This document shows positions 21,126 to 32,723 of a DNA stretch of 64,000 nt, in pieces; position 1 is the first letter of the stretch; every line of letters begins with the position of its first letter. The stretch comes from Puccinia triticina (Eukaryota > Basidiomycota > Pucciniomycetes > Pucciniales > Pucciniaceae), in the NCBI RefSeq assembly GCF_026914185.1, contig NC_070572.1, forward strand, positions 4,650,001 to 4,714,000, given 5' to 3'. The position numbers were made by a program, and so were the translations under genes. The notes beneath the pieces were generated by a model. That model was given only the letters and a program-made list of their open reading frames with translations. It was not told the DNA's origin and ran no database searches.

Positions 21126-24100
21126 TAGAGATGGCCCCGCCGCACCTGGGTATCCGTTTTGGTGCGGGTACCCGGTGCTTTTTTTCGATATTTTGGACAC
21201 CCGCACCCGCACCCGCACCCGCTGGGTGGTTCAGAGCGGGTTTGTGCGGGTATCCGCCCGGGTTCGTGCGGGTACCCGCTACTCACAAGGCGTTACAAAG
21301 CCAGAAAATCATTTTTATTTTGTTATATAGTCTCAATAAATTCCTATGGTGACAGCAGAGTGGCTAAAAGTCACCACATTGCCATCGGCACCACTTTTGC
21401 TCCTTTCCTTACCCTTACTCTTAGACTTATTCTTCTCCTTTTCCATGTATTCGTGGAGGGCCAGAGGTTTGATCTTGTCGTTCTTTGAATAGAACGACAG
21501 GGCCATTCCTCTACTCACTGATTTGGCATTGAGATTGTGTCTCCTGACAGAGACATAGTCTCGGCCAAAGCTGAAAGTGCGTTCGAGATCAACCGTTGTA
21601 GCTATATATGCATAAATTGAGAACGGATAAGTATTTGATCTTAAGATGAAGAAAACTTCTGATCTAATCTTACCTGGGCAACAAAGAACGTCGAGAGCCA
21701 TCTGGCAGAGACCGTCGAAATTGTTTCCGCCCTGTTTCTGCCCGGCCCACCACTTCAGAGCATTGATTGGCTCGCCATCGTCCAAAAATAGGCCGCCCAA
21801 GAGCCAAACGTCCAATGGATCTGACACAGGTTTGGCTGATCTGGCTAAAGCAGCCGCACCTAGACCAGCAAGAACACCCGTTTGTACCTGAATAAAAAAT
21901 GTGATGAGATTATGCTGAGCGGATAGCAACATTGATTGTAAGAACCTAGGAAATTTACCTTTGGTGGGCCTTGTTTGGGTAATCTAGGTACTGCAGTCAC
22001 AGTTGGCTTGTACCACTTATTATACATATTGCAAATGAGTCTGATTGCCTTGTCGATCCACTCGCTGGGCCACTTGGCAAGCTTAAAGTATTTGTCTTTG
22101 AAAGACGGATGGAGAACTGGGAGGCCAATTTTCTTAGTAAAATTCTATCGCAATAGGAAAGGAATTTAGAAGTGAAAAATATACTCACTCATCGCAATTC
22201 TGTATATTGGCGAACAGTCTGTGAGCAAATAATATTTGTTTGTGATGGCCAGAACAGCTTGGCATGCATTTTGTAAAGCAGCAGGGTAATCACCATCCTT
22301 GTTTGCAATCACCGCTGAAAGAGTTGAGGTGATTTGATCAATCAAGACAACAACCTTGGCAACCCAAGCGGAGGACAATGTTGAGATTTGAAGGGTGATT
22401 TCATAAAACGGCTTGAGAACGTTCACCAAGTCCGCCGCCAAGTCAAAGTCTTCCTAATTAACATGAATGCCGCGATGGGTGCCAAACTGCTTATCTCTTT
22501 GCCAGATGATACTGACATGAAATTTTAGTCAGTTTCATTCACCACCTTCATTAGTATGATCCAATTGGTACTTACATAGCGTCCTCGCATCAAACAACGC
22601 TCAAAAGCTGCAAGTAAGTTGAGTTCCATCGTGTCGGGACATCTCGCTTGATGTTATGAGGCTTCTTGCAGTTCCTTTCTTGACAAATCTCTATGAACTT
22701 TGCCTTGGAGTTCGGGGACTTGTTGAGTTTGGTTGCGATTCCACGAAGTTGGAGACGACGATTTGGTGTTGATTTGAGTTTTAATTTGATCAAGAATCAA
22801 ATGAGAACTGACCTTGGCAAGGGATTGGCAACACAATTCCGAAGTATAACTATCATCAATGCTCTCCTCTTCGATGTCTTCGAGGTCAGCTCATTGTCCC
22901 TTCCAAGTTCACCATTGGTATGATGAGGAAGATCGTGGCCGTCCTCTTCATCATTGGAGTCACCGATGTCATTGTCAGGGTTTCGGAAGCTAAAAATTTA
23001 GAGACAGAATAATGGTTCATCATCAGCCATTATTCATTAGCGTTGTACATAGTCAGAAACTCAAATACCTTTCAATTAAATCACGGGCCTCTTCTTCGTC
23101 ATCGGAAGCATCAATCTCCAGAACTCCAGGAGTGTTTGAAGGGGTGTTTTTTTGGCATGCAAAATGTCGAAGTATTGCCTGGACGATGAGATTGAGGATG
23201 TGTGCAAAGCACCTGATCCATTGGGGCTCACCTTGGAATCGCTTCCATTTGAGTTTCGCCAACTCTTCAATCATCACTCCGTTGTTTGCTGCATTATTGG
23301 AAACAATCCCACAGATCTATGGGGAGTCAAGGAGTATCAAAAAGCTGAGCAGGGAATAAAACAACACTAAAAAGAAAGTGTACATACTCGATTTTCCAAT
23401 TCAAATTTCTCAACTATGTATTGGACAACGCGAGCCAAGTAGATACCAGTATGCCTTTCTTTGAGCTGGACAAAATCCAGCGGCATCGCATTCAAAACAA
23501 GATTACCGGTCCCATCCTCCAAGAGTCGGTAGACAACTGCACCTATAATATTGTATCCATTTGGTGTCTGCCATGCGTTGACACCCAAGTACAGTGCCCC
23601 ATGGTGGACCTGAGAGCAAGTTGAAAGTTTGGAGGCAGTCAATAGAAGGTCTAATCAATCTGAAGAAATGAAAAACTATTAGCTTACCTTCAACTCCTCC
23701 AGGAGTTTCTGCTGAACACTCAAGTATAGCTTATGAATTGCAATTGATACGGCCTTGCAAGTCGGAAGATGCTTTAAGATTGTTGGGTGGAGAACCCTCT
23801 TGAGGCTGATTTCCTCCAAGGCCAAAAAGGGTTTTGCTCCTTCAGCGCACCATATAGCACATCGCTGCAAAACCTAGAGCCGGAGAAAGAGAGGTAATTG
23901 GCTGAGAAGTCAATAGAAATACTTGAACTTATAAATCTCACCTCCCGCGGGTCTATGTCACCCGTTCCTGCTATTCCACATGATGCAAGCGACTTGTTCT
24001 TTGGAGGATTTTGTTGCTTCCTCAGGCATCGACCCGCATGTGTCAGAAGATTGCTGCAAGACGAGTCGTATGCCGGGCGATTGATTTTTTTAGTACAGCT

Positions 24101-24798
24101 AGTGAGAAGAAAAGATTCAGTTTCTGTTAATATTGTGTATTCCTCTCCAAAATAAGAAAAACATACATACATCTTACATTGCCATGCGATCATGTGGCGA
24201 TTGAACTTATCCAACTGATCCAACAATGTGGGTGTTTTGTAAGAAGCGTATGCCGAGCTTACTTGATTCTGGGAAAGTTTGGTTGCATGTTCTACAGGTT
24301 CAATGCTGGTGAGCTGATTTATTCATAAGCATTTATATGACAAAAGAAGTGATTTACCTATTCGCTGCTGATCGGTTGTTTCAGGTCCATTAGATACATT
24401 TGCACCGGCTGAGTCAGGATCTTCTTTGCAATAGTCTTCATCATTGTTTTCATTGTTTGACTGGACGGTGGTTCTGCCGGTGTCGTCTTCTGACCTTTGT
24501 CGGGGTCGCTTGCGTGTTCGGGCCATTGTGTAGGAGTTGCCGGGTATGGTTGAGGGAGGGGAATATGATCGGCGGCGCAGGAAGCTGGGTTGGGGATCCT
24601 GGTGCACAGCTGCGGCGCACATATGTACAGCTGTGCGCGGGTGTGGCCAAAAAATACCCGGGTACCCGACAGGATTTCCCCAGAATTTCAGACATCCGCA
24701 CCCGAACACGCACACGCCAGCGGGTATCCGCTGACCCCCAGCGGGTACCTGCCAGCGGATAGCAGGTACCCGCAACGGGTTCGTCGGGGCCATCTCTA
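21126..24798 (-). mobile_element. Complete-ended hAT transposon, 3.67 kb
   Basis: The inverted ends TAGAGATGGCCCCG and CGGGGCCATCTCTA are exact complements over 14 bases. AAAATATC lies directly outside on both sides (21118-21125 and 24799-24806), a perfect 8-bp hAT duplication. Both subterminal regions carry many GGGTACCCG / GCGGGTACC words, possible transposase-binding sites. The interior is filled by one multi-exon transposase gene on the minus strand. The intact duplication suggests a recent insertion, but the transposase has lesions, so it would need help in trans. Confidence 0.93.
21333..24526 (-). pseudogene. hAT transposase (BED finger plus hATC domain) with lesions
   Basis: The DNA-transposase gene of the surrounding element. 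From MARTRKRPRQR at 24526 the exons run 24526-24358, 24291-24171, 24098-23942, 23873-23688, 23609-23388, 23316-23069, 22989-22813 and onward to the stop at 21333. A BED finger spans exons 2-3 (WQCK, C-T-K-K, SSCSNLLTHA). Next come LYLGVNAWQTPNGY, SNNAANNGVM with RCFAHILNLIVQAIL, and RDVPTRWNSTY. The C terminus has INALKWWAGQ and TTVDLERTFSFGRDYVS of the dimerisation domain. Compared with the copy at 15086-17756, this gene has a TGA at 22590-22592 where the relative has TGG, and a TAG at 22454-22456. It also has a probable one-base loss near 22890 and no AG acceptor before the block LRGIATKLNKS. It is therefore probably inactive. Confidence 0.85.
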
Positions 24799-24806
24799 AA
24801 AATATC

Positions 24807-25670
24807 CAACCTCTTTTCAAAAGACTACTGGTTGTGTGTAAATAGGTTTCTACTGTATATTGTTTTAACTTTCAGAACCGTTAGGGTTCTCGCAGCTAGA
24901 TCCGATAAGAGAATCATGAAGCCCAGTCTGTTGATCTGTACTTTTTTTTTCTTGGTCATGATGCATACATAAATACATGATATTATGATATGTATCGTGA
25001 AACGCTTACAAGTTGCCACCGTGCCATAGACAAGTCACTGCAACGGTCATGAATTGATCGAGTGGAGTACAGTCATCAGTATTTCAGCACATTACAGCTT
25101 CCCCTACTCCATCCGGCTCCTTATGTCCAGAATTCAGAGTGGGCAACTCCGACCGAGAGTGATTCGAGAGCGGGTGGGGTGGCTTGAAGTGATCATGAAC
25201 AAGCTCGACGAACACCACCGGGGATAACGACCCGCGAGTATCTGTATGAAGTCTGACCGAGCTCGGAAGATTCCTGACAGTCACGAACAATCCAAGCACC
25301 GATCAGCTTGCTCGCCGGCTTCTTGCCCAGTAGAAGCACAATCATCGGCCTGCAGTCTGTGTCTGTCCATCCATCCCATTCCTATCTCCCCAATCGTCAC
25401 CGGACCGCCTGGCAAGCATCACTATTCAAAGGAAGATGAAGAAAGCGTAGTGGACCTTCTGATCTGATAATCGAGACACTTGCAGACTCAGCCCTCAACC
25501 GAGACATCAACATTGAAATAAGTACATAACGATGTAAGTAAAAAGATATTCTTCTTACCCCTCGGCTTCGATTCCTGGCCGGTAGCCGGTTCCCATCCGC
25601 TGACGTCATCTCCAAACCAGCCAGCCGATCACCGCCAACCCGTCAATCCCGATCGATCATCATCACCGTC
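24807..25670. other. Promoter and leader region of the zinc-cluster gene
   Basis: No supported gene. The last 150 bases before 25671 are C-rich and pyrimidine-rich (CCAACCCGTCAATCCCGATC-like), as is common for fungal leaders. No clear TATA box was identified. Confidence 0.4.
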
Positions 25671-28600
25671 ATGTCCAACTTCAACACTCTCCGCCATCCC
25701 CCAAGCACCCAGTTCTCGCTCCCGACTGGCCCTCAGCCTCAAGCTTACCCCGACAACAGCCACCGCCGCGCAAGTGATCATAACCACAGCAAGAGCGCCC
25801 ATCACAGTGATAATAGCAACCACAACTCCAACCAAACACCAATTCACCCAAAGCAGCCCCAGCCTCAGCCTTGGTCTCCAATCTCATCCTCAACCAGTAC
25901 CAACAATTGCCAGTCCTCACTCCCAAAACAGAAACTGCTACCAGCACCTCTGATCCTAGCCAAACCATCACCGCCTTCATCCGCACTCTCCTCATCCTCA
26001 TCCACTGAAAATACTGCGCTGACTAAGATCATCACCAAGCCAGCCACTGCTGCCACAACAGAAGCACAATCATCAGCCCCTCAATGGAATCAATCCTCTA
26101 GCTCATCCACCCATCTCAACCGCAGCAATATCCCTTCTCCGCTCATCATTCAGAGCCCAGCCTCATCATCCACCTCACATCTCAAATCTAATAATCTGGA
26201 CCAATTCAGGAACTACCACCACCACCACCACCACCATCCCGACAACGACCCAGCAACCAACAAGCCAATCGATGAAGACTCTAGTTTCCATCATCCTCTG
26301 CACTCCTCAATCTCACCACTCTCAGCTCCTCTCATCCACCCAGATACCCATCATCCTACCAACCAGCTCAATCATCTCCAATCTGAAAACATTCATCTCC
26401 AATTCACTCCCTCTTCTGGATTTCAAAAAGATAACAAGGCTCTGAAGGATATCAAGCGAAGGACGACAAAAGCTTGTCAGTGCTCTTAGCCAACAGACTT
26501 TTGAGCTCTCCATACACACTAACCAGTTCTACGGATTTTGAATTGCGATCAATAGGTGATAACTGTCGCAAATCTAAATGCAAGTGCACTCGGGCACCCG
26601 ATGCTAACGGGATCGTCCCGACAACTGGTCCCTGTCAGAATTGCGTGACAAACGCTGTCGAGTGTACATTCAATGGTACTTCTCGTAAAAGGTCCGTCAC
26701 ATACATGCTCACTTCAAACCCTACTTGTGGCTTCTTGCCATAAGAAATCGAAATATGATTTCAACTGTCTGCATTCTTGCTGATTACCTTCAATCTTTTT
26801 TTTATTTGGATTGATTGCGGCCTTGTCCGATGTAGAGGTCCACCAAAAGGTTACATTGAAGCTATCGAATCCAGGCTCCATCGGATGGAAGCACTACTGG
26901 GCGGGTTATTAGAAAATGATGATCCCCGGGCGCAAGCGCTGTTCTCGGAATTGATCGGTGACAATGAAGTCAGAGATTTGCTGACGAGCGACCTCAGAAT
27001 AGCCGCTCAACAAGGTACCGAAGGCAAGCCAAGAAAATCTTGGAAGCCGCCCGACCCAACAATTGCCAGCCGCTCAGCTTCCGATCGCAGGAGCCAACTG
27101 AACCTAACGGATACCCAAAAGGTCCTTTGGGGTGTGAGCCACCCAAATCAAATTTCTGGCCCTAAGGATCATCCCCTTCAAGAACCACGTCAGCCCAACG
27201 GCCAAGGCACCGATGCGGATGATGAATCGGAATGCGAAGACAGCCAACTTGATCCCTCTCCTCCTCCCCCGCCTGCTGACGATCAAATAAATCTTCAACA
27301 CAGAAACCGCCGGCGTAGAATAGAGTCAAACTTGTCTTCAATCCACCGCTCAAAATCCCAAGTCGCTGCATTCAATCAGTCTTCTTCAACCTCTACCATT
27401 CCACATACCGGCACAGCCACATTCACTCTCAGTCGCTCGGAGTTATTAAATGCAGGCACTCATAATTCTCAAATTACGTTTGAATGTAACAAATCTCTAC
27501 GGCCCATCAAGTCAGAACTTCCATCAGCTGAACAACACTCTCCAGCCACCATCAGTGAGCTAGCCGATGTGGTGGGTCAACTCAGTCTCGATGAAAATGA
27601 CGAAGTCAGATATCACGGTCGATCCTCGGGTCTTTACCTGATTTCAGCTTCACAAAGATACAAAGACTTTTTCTGGCATTTTCCTAAACCTGGCTTTTGG
27701 CCTGTCGCACCTATCCGCCGATCACCAACGACTTCGTACATTCTCGAGTTAGTCAATCCTCTAGAGCTACTGCCGAGTCAAGAGACCATGTGTCATCTGT
27801 TGGATCTCTATTGGGAATTCGTTCATCCGATGATGCCAATCCTCTATAAGCCAGAGTTCATGACTCAATTTCGAACCTTGATGGCCAACTTAGACATTGT
27901 GAAACGTGCACGACCTCATTGGAGCTTGAATCAAATTTGGTGCCATGCCATGTGTCGCAATACTTCATCGAACGATGAAATTCCCGGTGACCATGACGAA
28001 CAGCAATCACCAAACTCGTCTCATCAGCAAGATCAACAAACCGAACCCCCGGTGAACGGACTTACCAACCGAATCTCAGTTTTGCTTTTGCTCGTCATGT
28101 TTTCCATCTCATCTCGATACTCGGATCGTTCTTCAAACGCACCCATTGAAGGCCAATACTGGAATGCTGGTGACAATTATCTGGAGAAAGCCAAGCAAAT
28201 GTTAAACTTGGACTATGGCAACTCCAAGCTGACCAACTGTCAATCATTAATTCTGATGGCGTACCGAGAAATCGGCGCTGGCGCGATGGCTGAAAGCTGG
28301 CTGTGAGTGCAAATGTTGTTGATTTGTCTAAGGCTTCTCTTCGCCAGAGTTGATTAACTTTCTTCTCTGTTTTCTCCGTGGTTCTTTCTTAGATATACTG
28401 GAATGGCTATTAGAATGGCCCAAGATATGGGACTATTTCGAGATGTTGACAAATGGTTTATGCCGGTTAAGAAATTCACTTACGAAGATAAACAGATCAG
28501 GAAAAGAGTTTGGTGGGCGTGTGTGAACATGGATAAGTATGTTAGCACCTACATCGGGCGTCCCATGATGATTTTTGAGCGCGATTATGATACCGCGTTT

Positions 28601-30937
28601 CCTTCGGCCGATGAGCCGGACGAACATGAGCTTTGGAAGGGATGCAGACCCAAAAGAAGCGAAAAGGATCGGCCACTTGCCAAACCAGATTCTCCAAACG
28701 CAGTCCAAGATCATAAATTGAATGAGCTTACGGAAATCAAGATGGCAGATCCTATCACAGCTGAAGAGAATTCTTCTAAATCTGACTGTCCCAACAGAGA
28801 TCCAAACAAAACAGTCGAACAAAAGAGCCATACCATCTCCTGCTTCAATCGAGCAGCTTCTCTTTCGGTTCTTATCAGTCGGATCGTTGCTAACATCTAT
28901 GCAATCAGAATTCGAGTGATTGGACAGTCGTGTGAAACTTTGCTGTCTCTCCTGGACCAAAATCTTGCCCGCTGGTACCTCGACCTACCCGAACACTTAC
29001 ATTACAAACCTCAATCAATTCCCAGCCGGCCGAGTAGATCAGCTGGCCAGAGCCAAGAGCCCGAAAAGCGGGCTCCTACTCCACATCTTCTTACGCTTCA
29101 TGCCCAATTCTATACAGGCTTGATACTACTTCATCGACCTTTCATACCGGCGTCACGCTCTCAAGACAACCCAGACAACCCTTCAACCGATGTCCCACCC
29201 CCGCATCCGTCCCATAGTATTTGTACCACTGCTGCAAACGCAATTACGAACATTGCCCAGGCGTATCACGAGGCTTTTGGCTTAAGGCACGCACCGGCTT
29301 TCTTAGTCTACTACGTTTTCACAGCTGCGATATTACATGTAATTGATTTTCAACTATTTTCAACTCTGGACAAATCTTGCGATAATTCTTATGCTTACGC
29401 TAATTTCTGTTTTATCAATTCCTACGCAATTGTCGGTAATCTCGGTAATATAGGTTAACAACGCGAGGTTGGAAGCCGGCTTCGCTCTAACGGCGAAGAG
29501 TAACCTGTTGAAATGCATGAATAGCTTGAAAGAAATGGCAGTAAGTAGCCACTCCCTGCGTCAGCTTCAATACTAAAAACAAATGTGTTGACAGTAATTA
29601 TTTTCTCCCCCCAGCCCACATGGACCGGGGCGGTAAGAGCATGGGAGCTCCTCTCAGGCCTCGTGGATTTGCGAGATGTCGATATTCCAGAACATGCGCA
29701 GCAATCAAGTATTCCCAATCCATCGGCGCTTGACGGTGGGCAACTCAAGAAAGCTGATCCAGCAGATCGAGGACTAAAGAGACCAGCCTCTTCGAGCGAT
29801 CTCGATTCTCATTCGCTATATTCCGGTGCTGATCAGAAGGGCTTTCATGCGTTCTCAAGTAAACCAATCCCTGGTAACCAAAACTTGCCCTCCACTCCTG
29901 CCAGTACGGATCAACAGAACCCTCGGTGGGGGCTTGGCAAGTCAATTAACCTCTTCAAACCTGATTGCCCTCGTGATGTGACGAACCCGGCGCGATCAAT
30001 TTCTACCCCGGATTGGTGTACGATGGATACGGCTCACTCGAAGATGGGCGACAATGCTAGAAACGCATCAGGCCGCGAACAAGCTCTTAATGCAGCATCG
30101 CATGGACTGGGAATGGGAATTTATCCAGATGATAACTCTCATTGTGAAACAGGATCATCCGCATTCTCAGTACTCTCCGGCAATCCAGTCGTGCTCTCTC
30201 CGACGGCAGGAAACAGTAATGTGATGGATAACAGGGCCGGTCGTGATTTCTTGCCCAGTGAAGCAGATAGACAGTGTTTACGTGGGCCACCAGCTCTGCC
30301 TAGTACAGCCATGGAAGAAATGATCGGGTTTTGGAGTTCGAATCGTAACTTACACGAGCACTATCCTCCAACCCCTGGTCACCAGACATTACAGCAGCAA
30401 CAGCCGCCATGTCAATCGAATGCCAATCAAGCATTAAGCCCACTTTTATTCGACTTGACTAGCTTCTCCTCCAGCCCAACCGGCAATCCGCCTTACGAAT
30501 CACTCAACCAGCGCCAATGTCCGACTACAACGATTCAAGGTATCTTTGGATTGGGTGACTCGAGCCTGGATAATCTAAGAGGGATGAGCGGTCAGGCGGT
30601 CGCGAAAGTACAAGATCATAACATGGTTTATGAAAGCCGAGAAGAACACGGAAGAACGGGTGTCGAAGGACACGCCCAACGTCAAGGACTCGGCGTAGGC
30701 TTATTATCCGCTGGACAAGCGATCGAAGACGGGTCGTTTTCCGATCTGGGTTTGAATTGGTTTTCTTCGCCCGTAGAGACGATCGGCGGATTCAGAATGG
30801 ATCCCCGTTCTCGGTCTGCTTTGAATGCCCATTCTCAGTCTCATGATTCTCATCCCCCTGCTTACCAGCAACATCATACCTCTCTAGATGGCACCACCCA
30901 TGGTGAACCAGCATATAATAGTTCCATCCATTTTTAG
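25671..30937 (+). CDS. Zn(II)2Cys6 fungal transcription factor
   Basis: A DNA-binding regulator of the Gal4 class, acting in the nucleus. Six exons fit: 25671-26475, 26556-26691, 26836-28302, 28393-29338, 29454-29540 and 29615-30937, giving 1587 residues, long for the family. Exon 1 is Ser/Pro/Asn-rich with a tract of about nine His near residue 185. The zinc cluster begins at the exon 1/2 joint (KACDNCRKSKCKC) and ends VECTF, near residues 268-305. It is followed by GPPKGYIEAIESRLHRMEALL, a linker and coiled-coil dimerisation helix. The middle-homology region (fungal_trans) lies around residues 540-1030, with TGMAIRMAQDMGLFRDVD and RKRVWWACVNMDKYVSTYIG. LEAGFALTAKSNLL is in exon 5. The C-terminal 440 residues are low-complexity and may activate transcription. 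The target pathway cannot be told from the sequence. Confidence 0.88.
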
Positions 30938-32723
30938 CTCCTGTAACCGATCTTCCGCAATCTATCGATATCTGGCTTGTTTTCTCAAAGATTTTTACTA
31001 TCCTGCCCTAGATCTTCTTGTGATTGTTTGTCATGTTGATCAAGGTGATGCATTAGGAATATGTTTATTGTAAACTTAATTACGTGTGCATATGTGATTA
31101 TCTTTCTGCTTGATCAACACAAGACAGATCCAACGAAGCATTGATTGATTTTTGTTTCCAATTCCACCAGAGTACCTAGTCGTTTTTTTTTTTATTCATG
31201 TCCTGCTCACTCATTTGAGTACACCTGTCTGTCAGCTATCTATTTGCCCAAGCTTTTTTGCGGAGAGTTTTAATCCAATCAAACTGTGAATGTTGCACAA
31301 CTTGAACCTGAAAACTGGGCATTAAAAATGTGACTGGAACAAAAAAAACATGAAGCTCACAGTATCCTCTAGGCTCTAGTTTTTTGTGTTAAAAATGTTG
31401 TATCAACAGTGGTCGATTATACACTTATCTGTAACATCTTTTGTCCCACATGGTGCTATCCAAATTAATGATCCAAGGAGGGTTAAAAAGGAGGCATTTC
31501 ATTCCATTGAAACTTGCCGTTGCTGTTTGGATCCCTGTGGCTAGTTAAGACAGTAATTGGTAATTGAAAAAAAAGTTATGCTACTAATCCTTGCTCAACG
31601 CTGTGCATAATTCACATTGACCAAAATTGTGCTAAATTCATTTCATAGCAATGTTAATGGCAGGCATCTTCAATGACAATCCGGAATGGCACAGTAGTGC
31701 TATATACAGCTTCACTAGCCTTCAAGTTTAGTGTAAACGTTAACACATTAGCTAAAAATTCAAGTAATAAAAAACATGATTTCAACCAAGGTTTTACATC
31801 AAAAACAAAACTTTGGCATTGATTCAATCATTTCTACAGAAAAAGTAAGAAAAAGCCATGGTGGTGAACATCCTGGATGATTTTCAGAAGTTGAACAAGC
31901 AGTTTACCATACCAATCACAAATTCTTAATATCTACAAGGACGGACTTAGCGCAAGTACCCGTGGGGGCCGGGGCGCGAGGCGCCTTGCACAAAAGACTG
32001 CGGGGCCTCTCACTGGGAAGTTTTGTTAAGCTTGCAAGGATTAGGAAGGCCACATGTGAACAGGCAATCTGGGCTCACTTTGAGATCGAAGTAAAAACAA
32101 CACTAGCTCATTGTCATAGAAACCACAGATCAAAGCAAAAACAGTAGGGAGAACCAAATTCTCTAGATTAAATCAAAAAAATAGATTCAGAAGACCCCTT
32201 TTGAAGCAATAAAGAACATGTTGGACTTCAAAAAGCTGTTGGTGCTTCTAGTAAAGCAATACTGCTCCTGCAACCGCAAATCATTCCAAAAATCTGGTTA
32301 TCCAACATGGTATGTCGCAGTTTTTCCCTCTCAGGATTTTGTGCAATATTCTTCATTGGTTTTTTTCAAAAGATTCAGGCTGGAAATGAGTGAAAAAAGA
32401 GTGGCTTTACATGTGTGAAAATGGGTTATACATGTATGGATATTGGACATGGCCTGCGATTGATTGAGAGAGTGAAAGCTAAGAGAGTGACAGGGACTTG
32501 AAGTAATTTCAATATGGTTGCTGGGCTACAAATTCACTTTTTTTTCTTCCTTTTTTTGTTTTCTGGGGGGGGGGGGGGATCGGGGAGATTAGGTGGCTGT
32601 CGATCACGAGGTTGGCGCAATCTTCAAATTGGCAAGCCGACGTCCTCTCTGCAAATCTGGACAATATTTTTGCCGTTCTCCAACAATTCTTGATAGTCTG
32701 GGGGTTTGTAGAAAATAGACTCG
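30938..32723. other. Intergenic, no gene seen
   Basis: AT-rich sequence between convergent genes. There is a GC-rich island at about 31950-32010 (GGGGCCGGGGCGCGAGGCGCC) and a run of about 13 G at 32566-32578, close to the 3' end of the minus-strand gene. No reading frame resembles a known protein. Confidence 0.45.
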
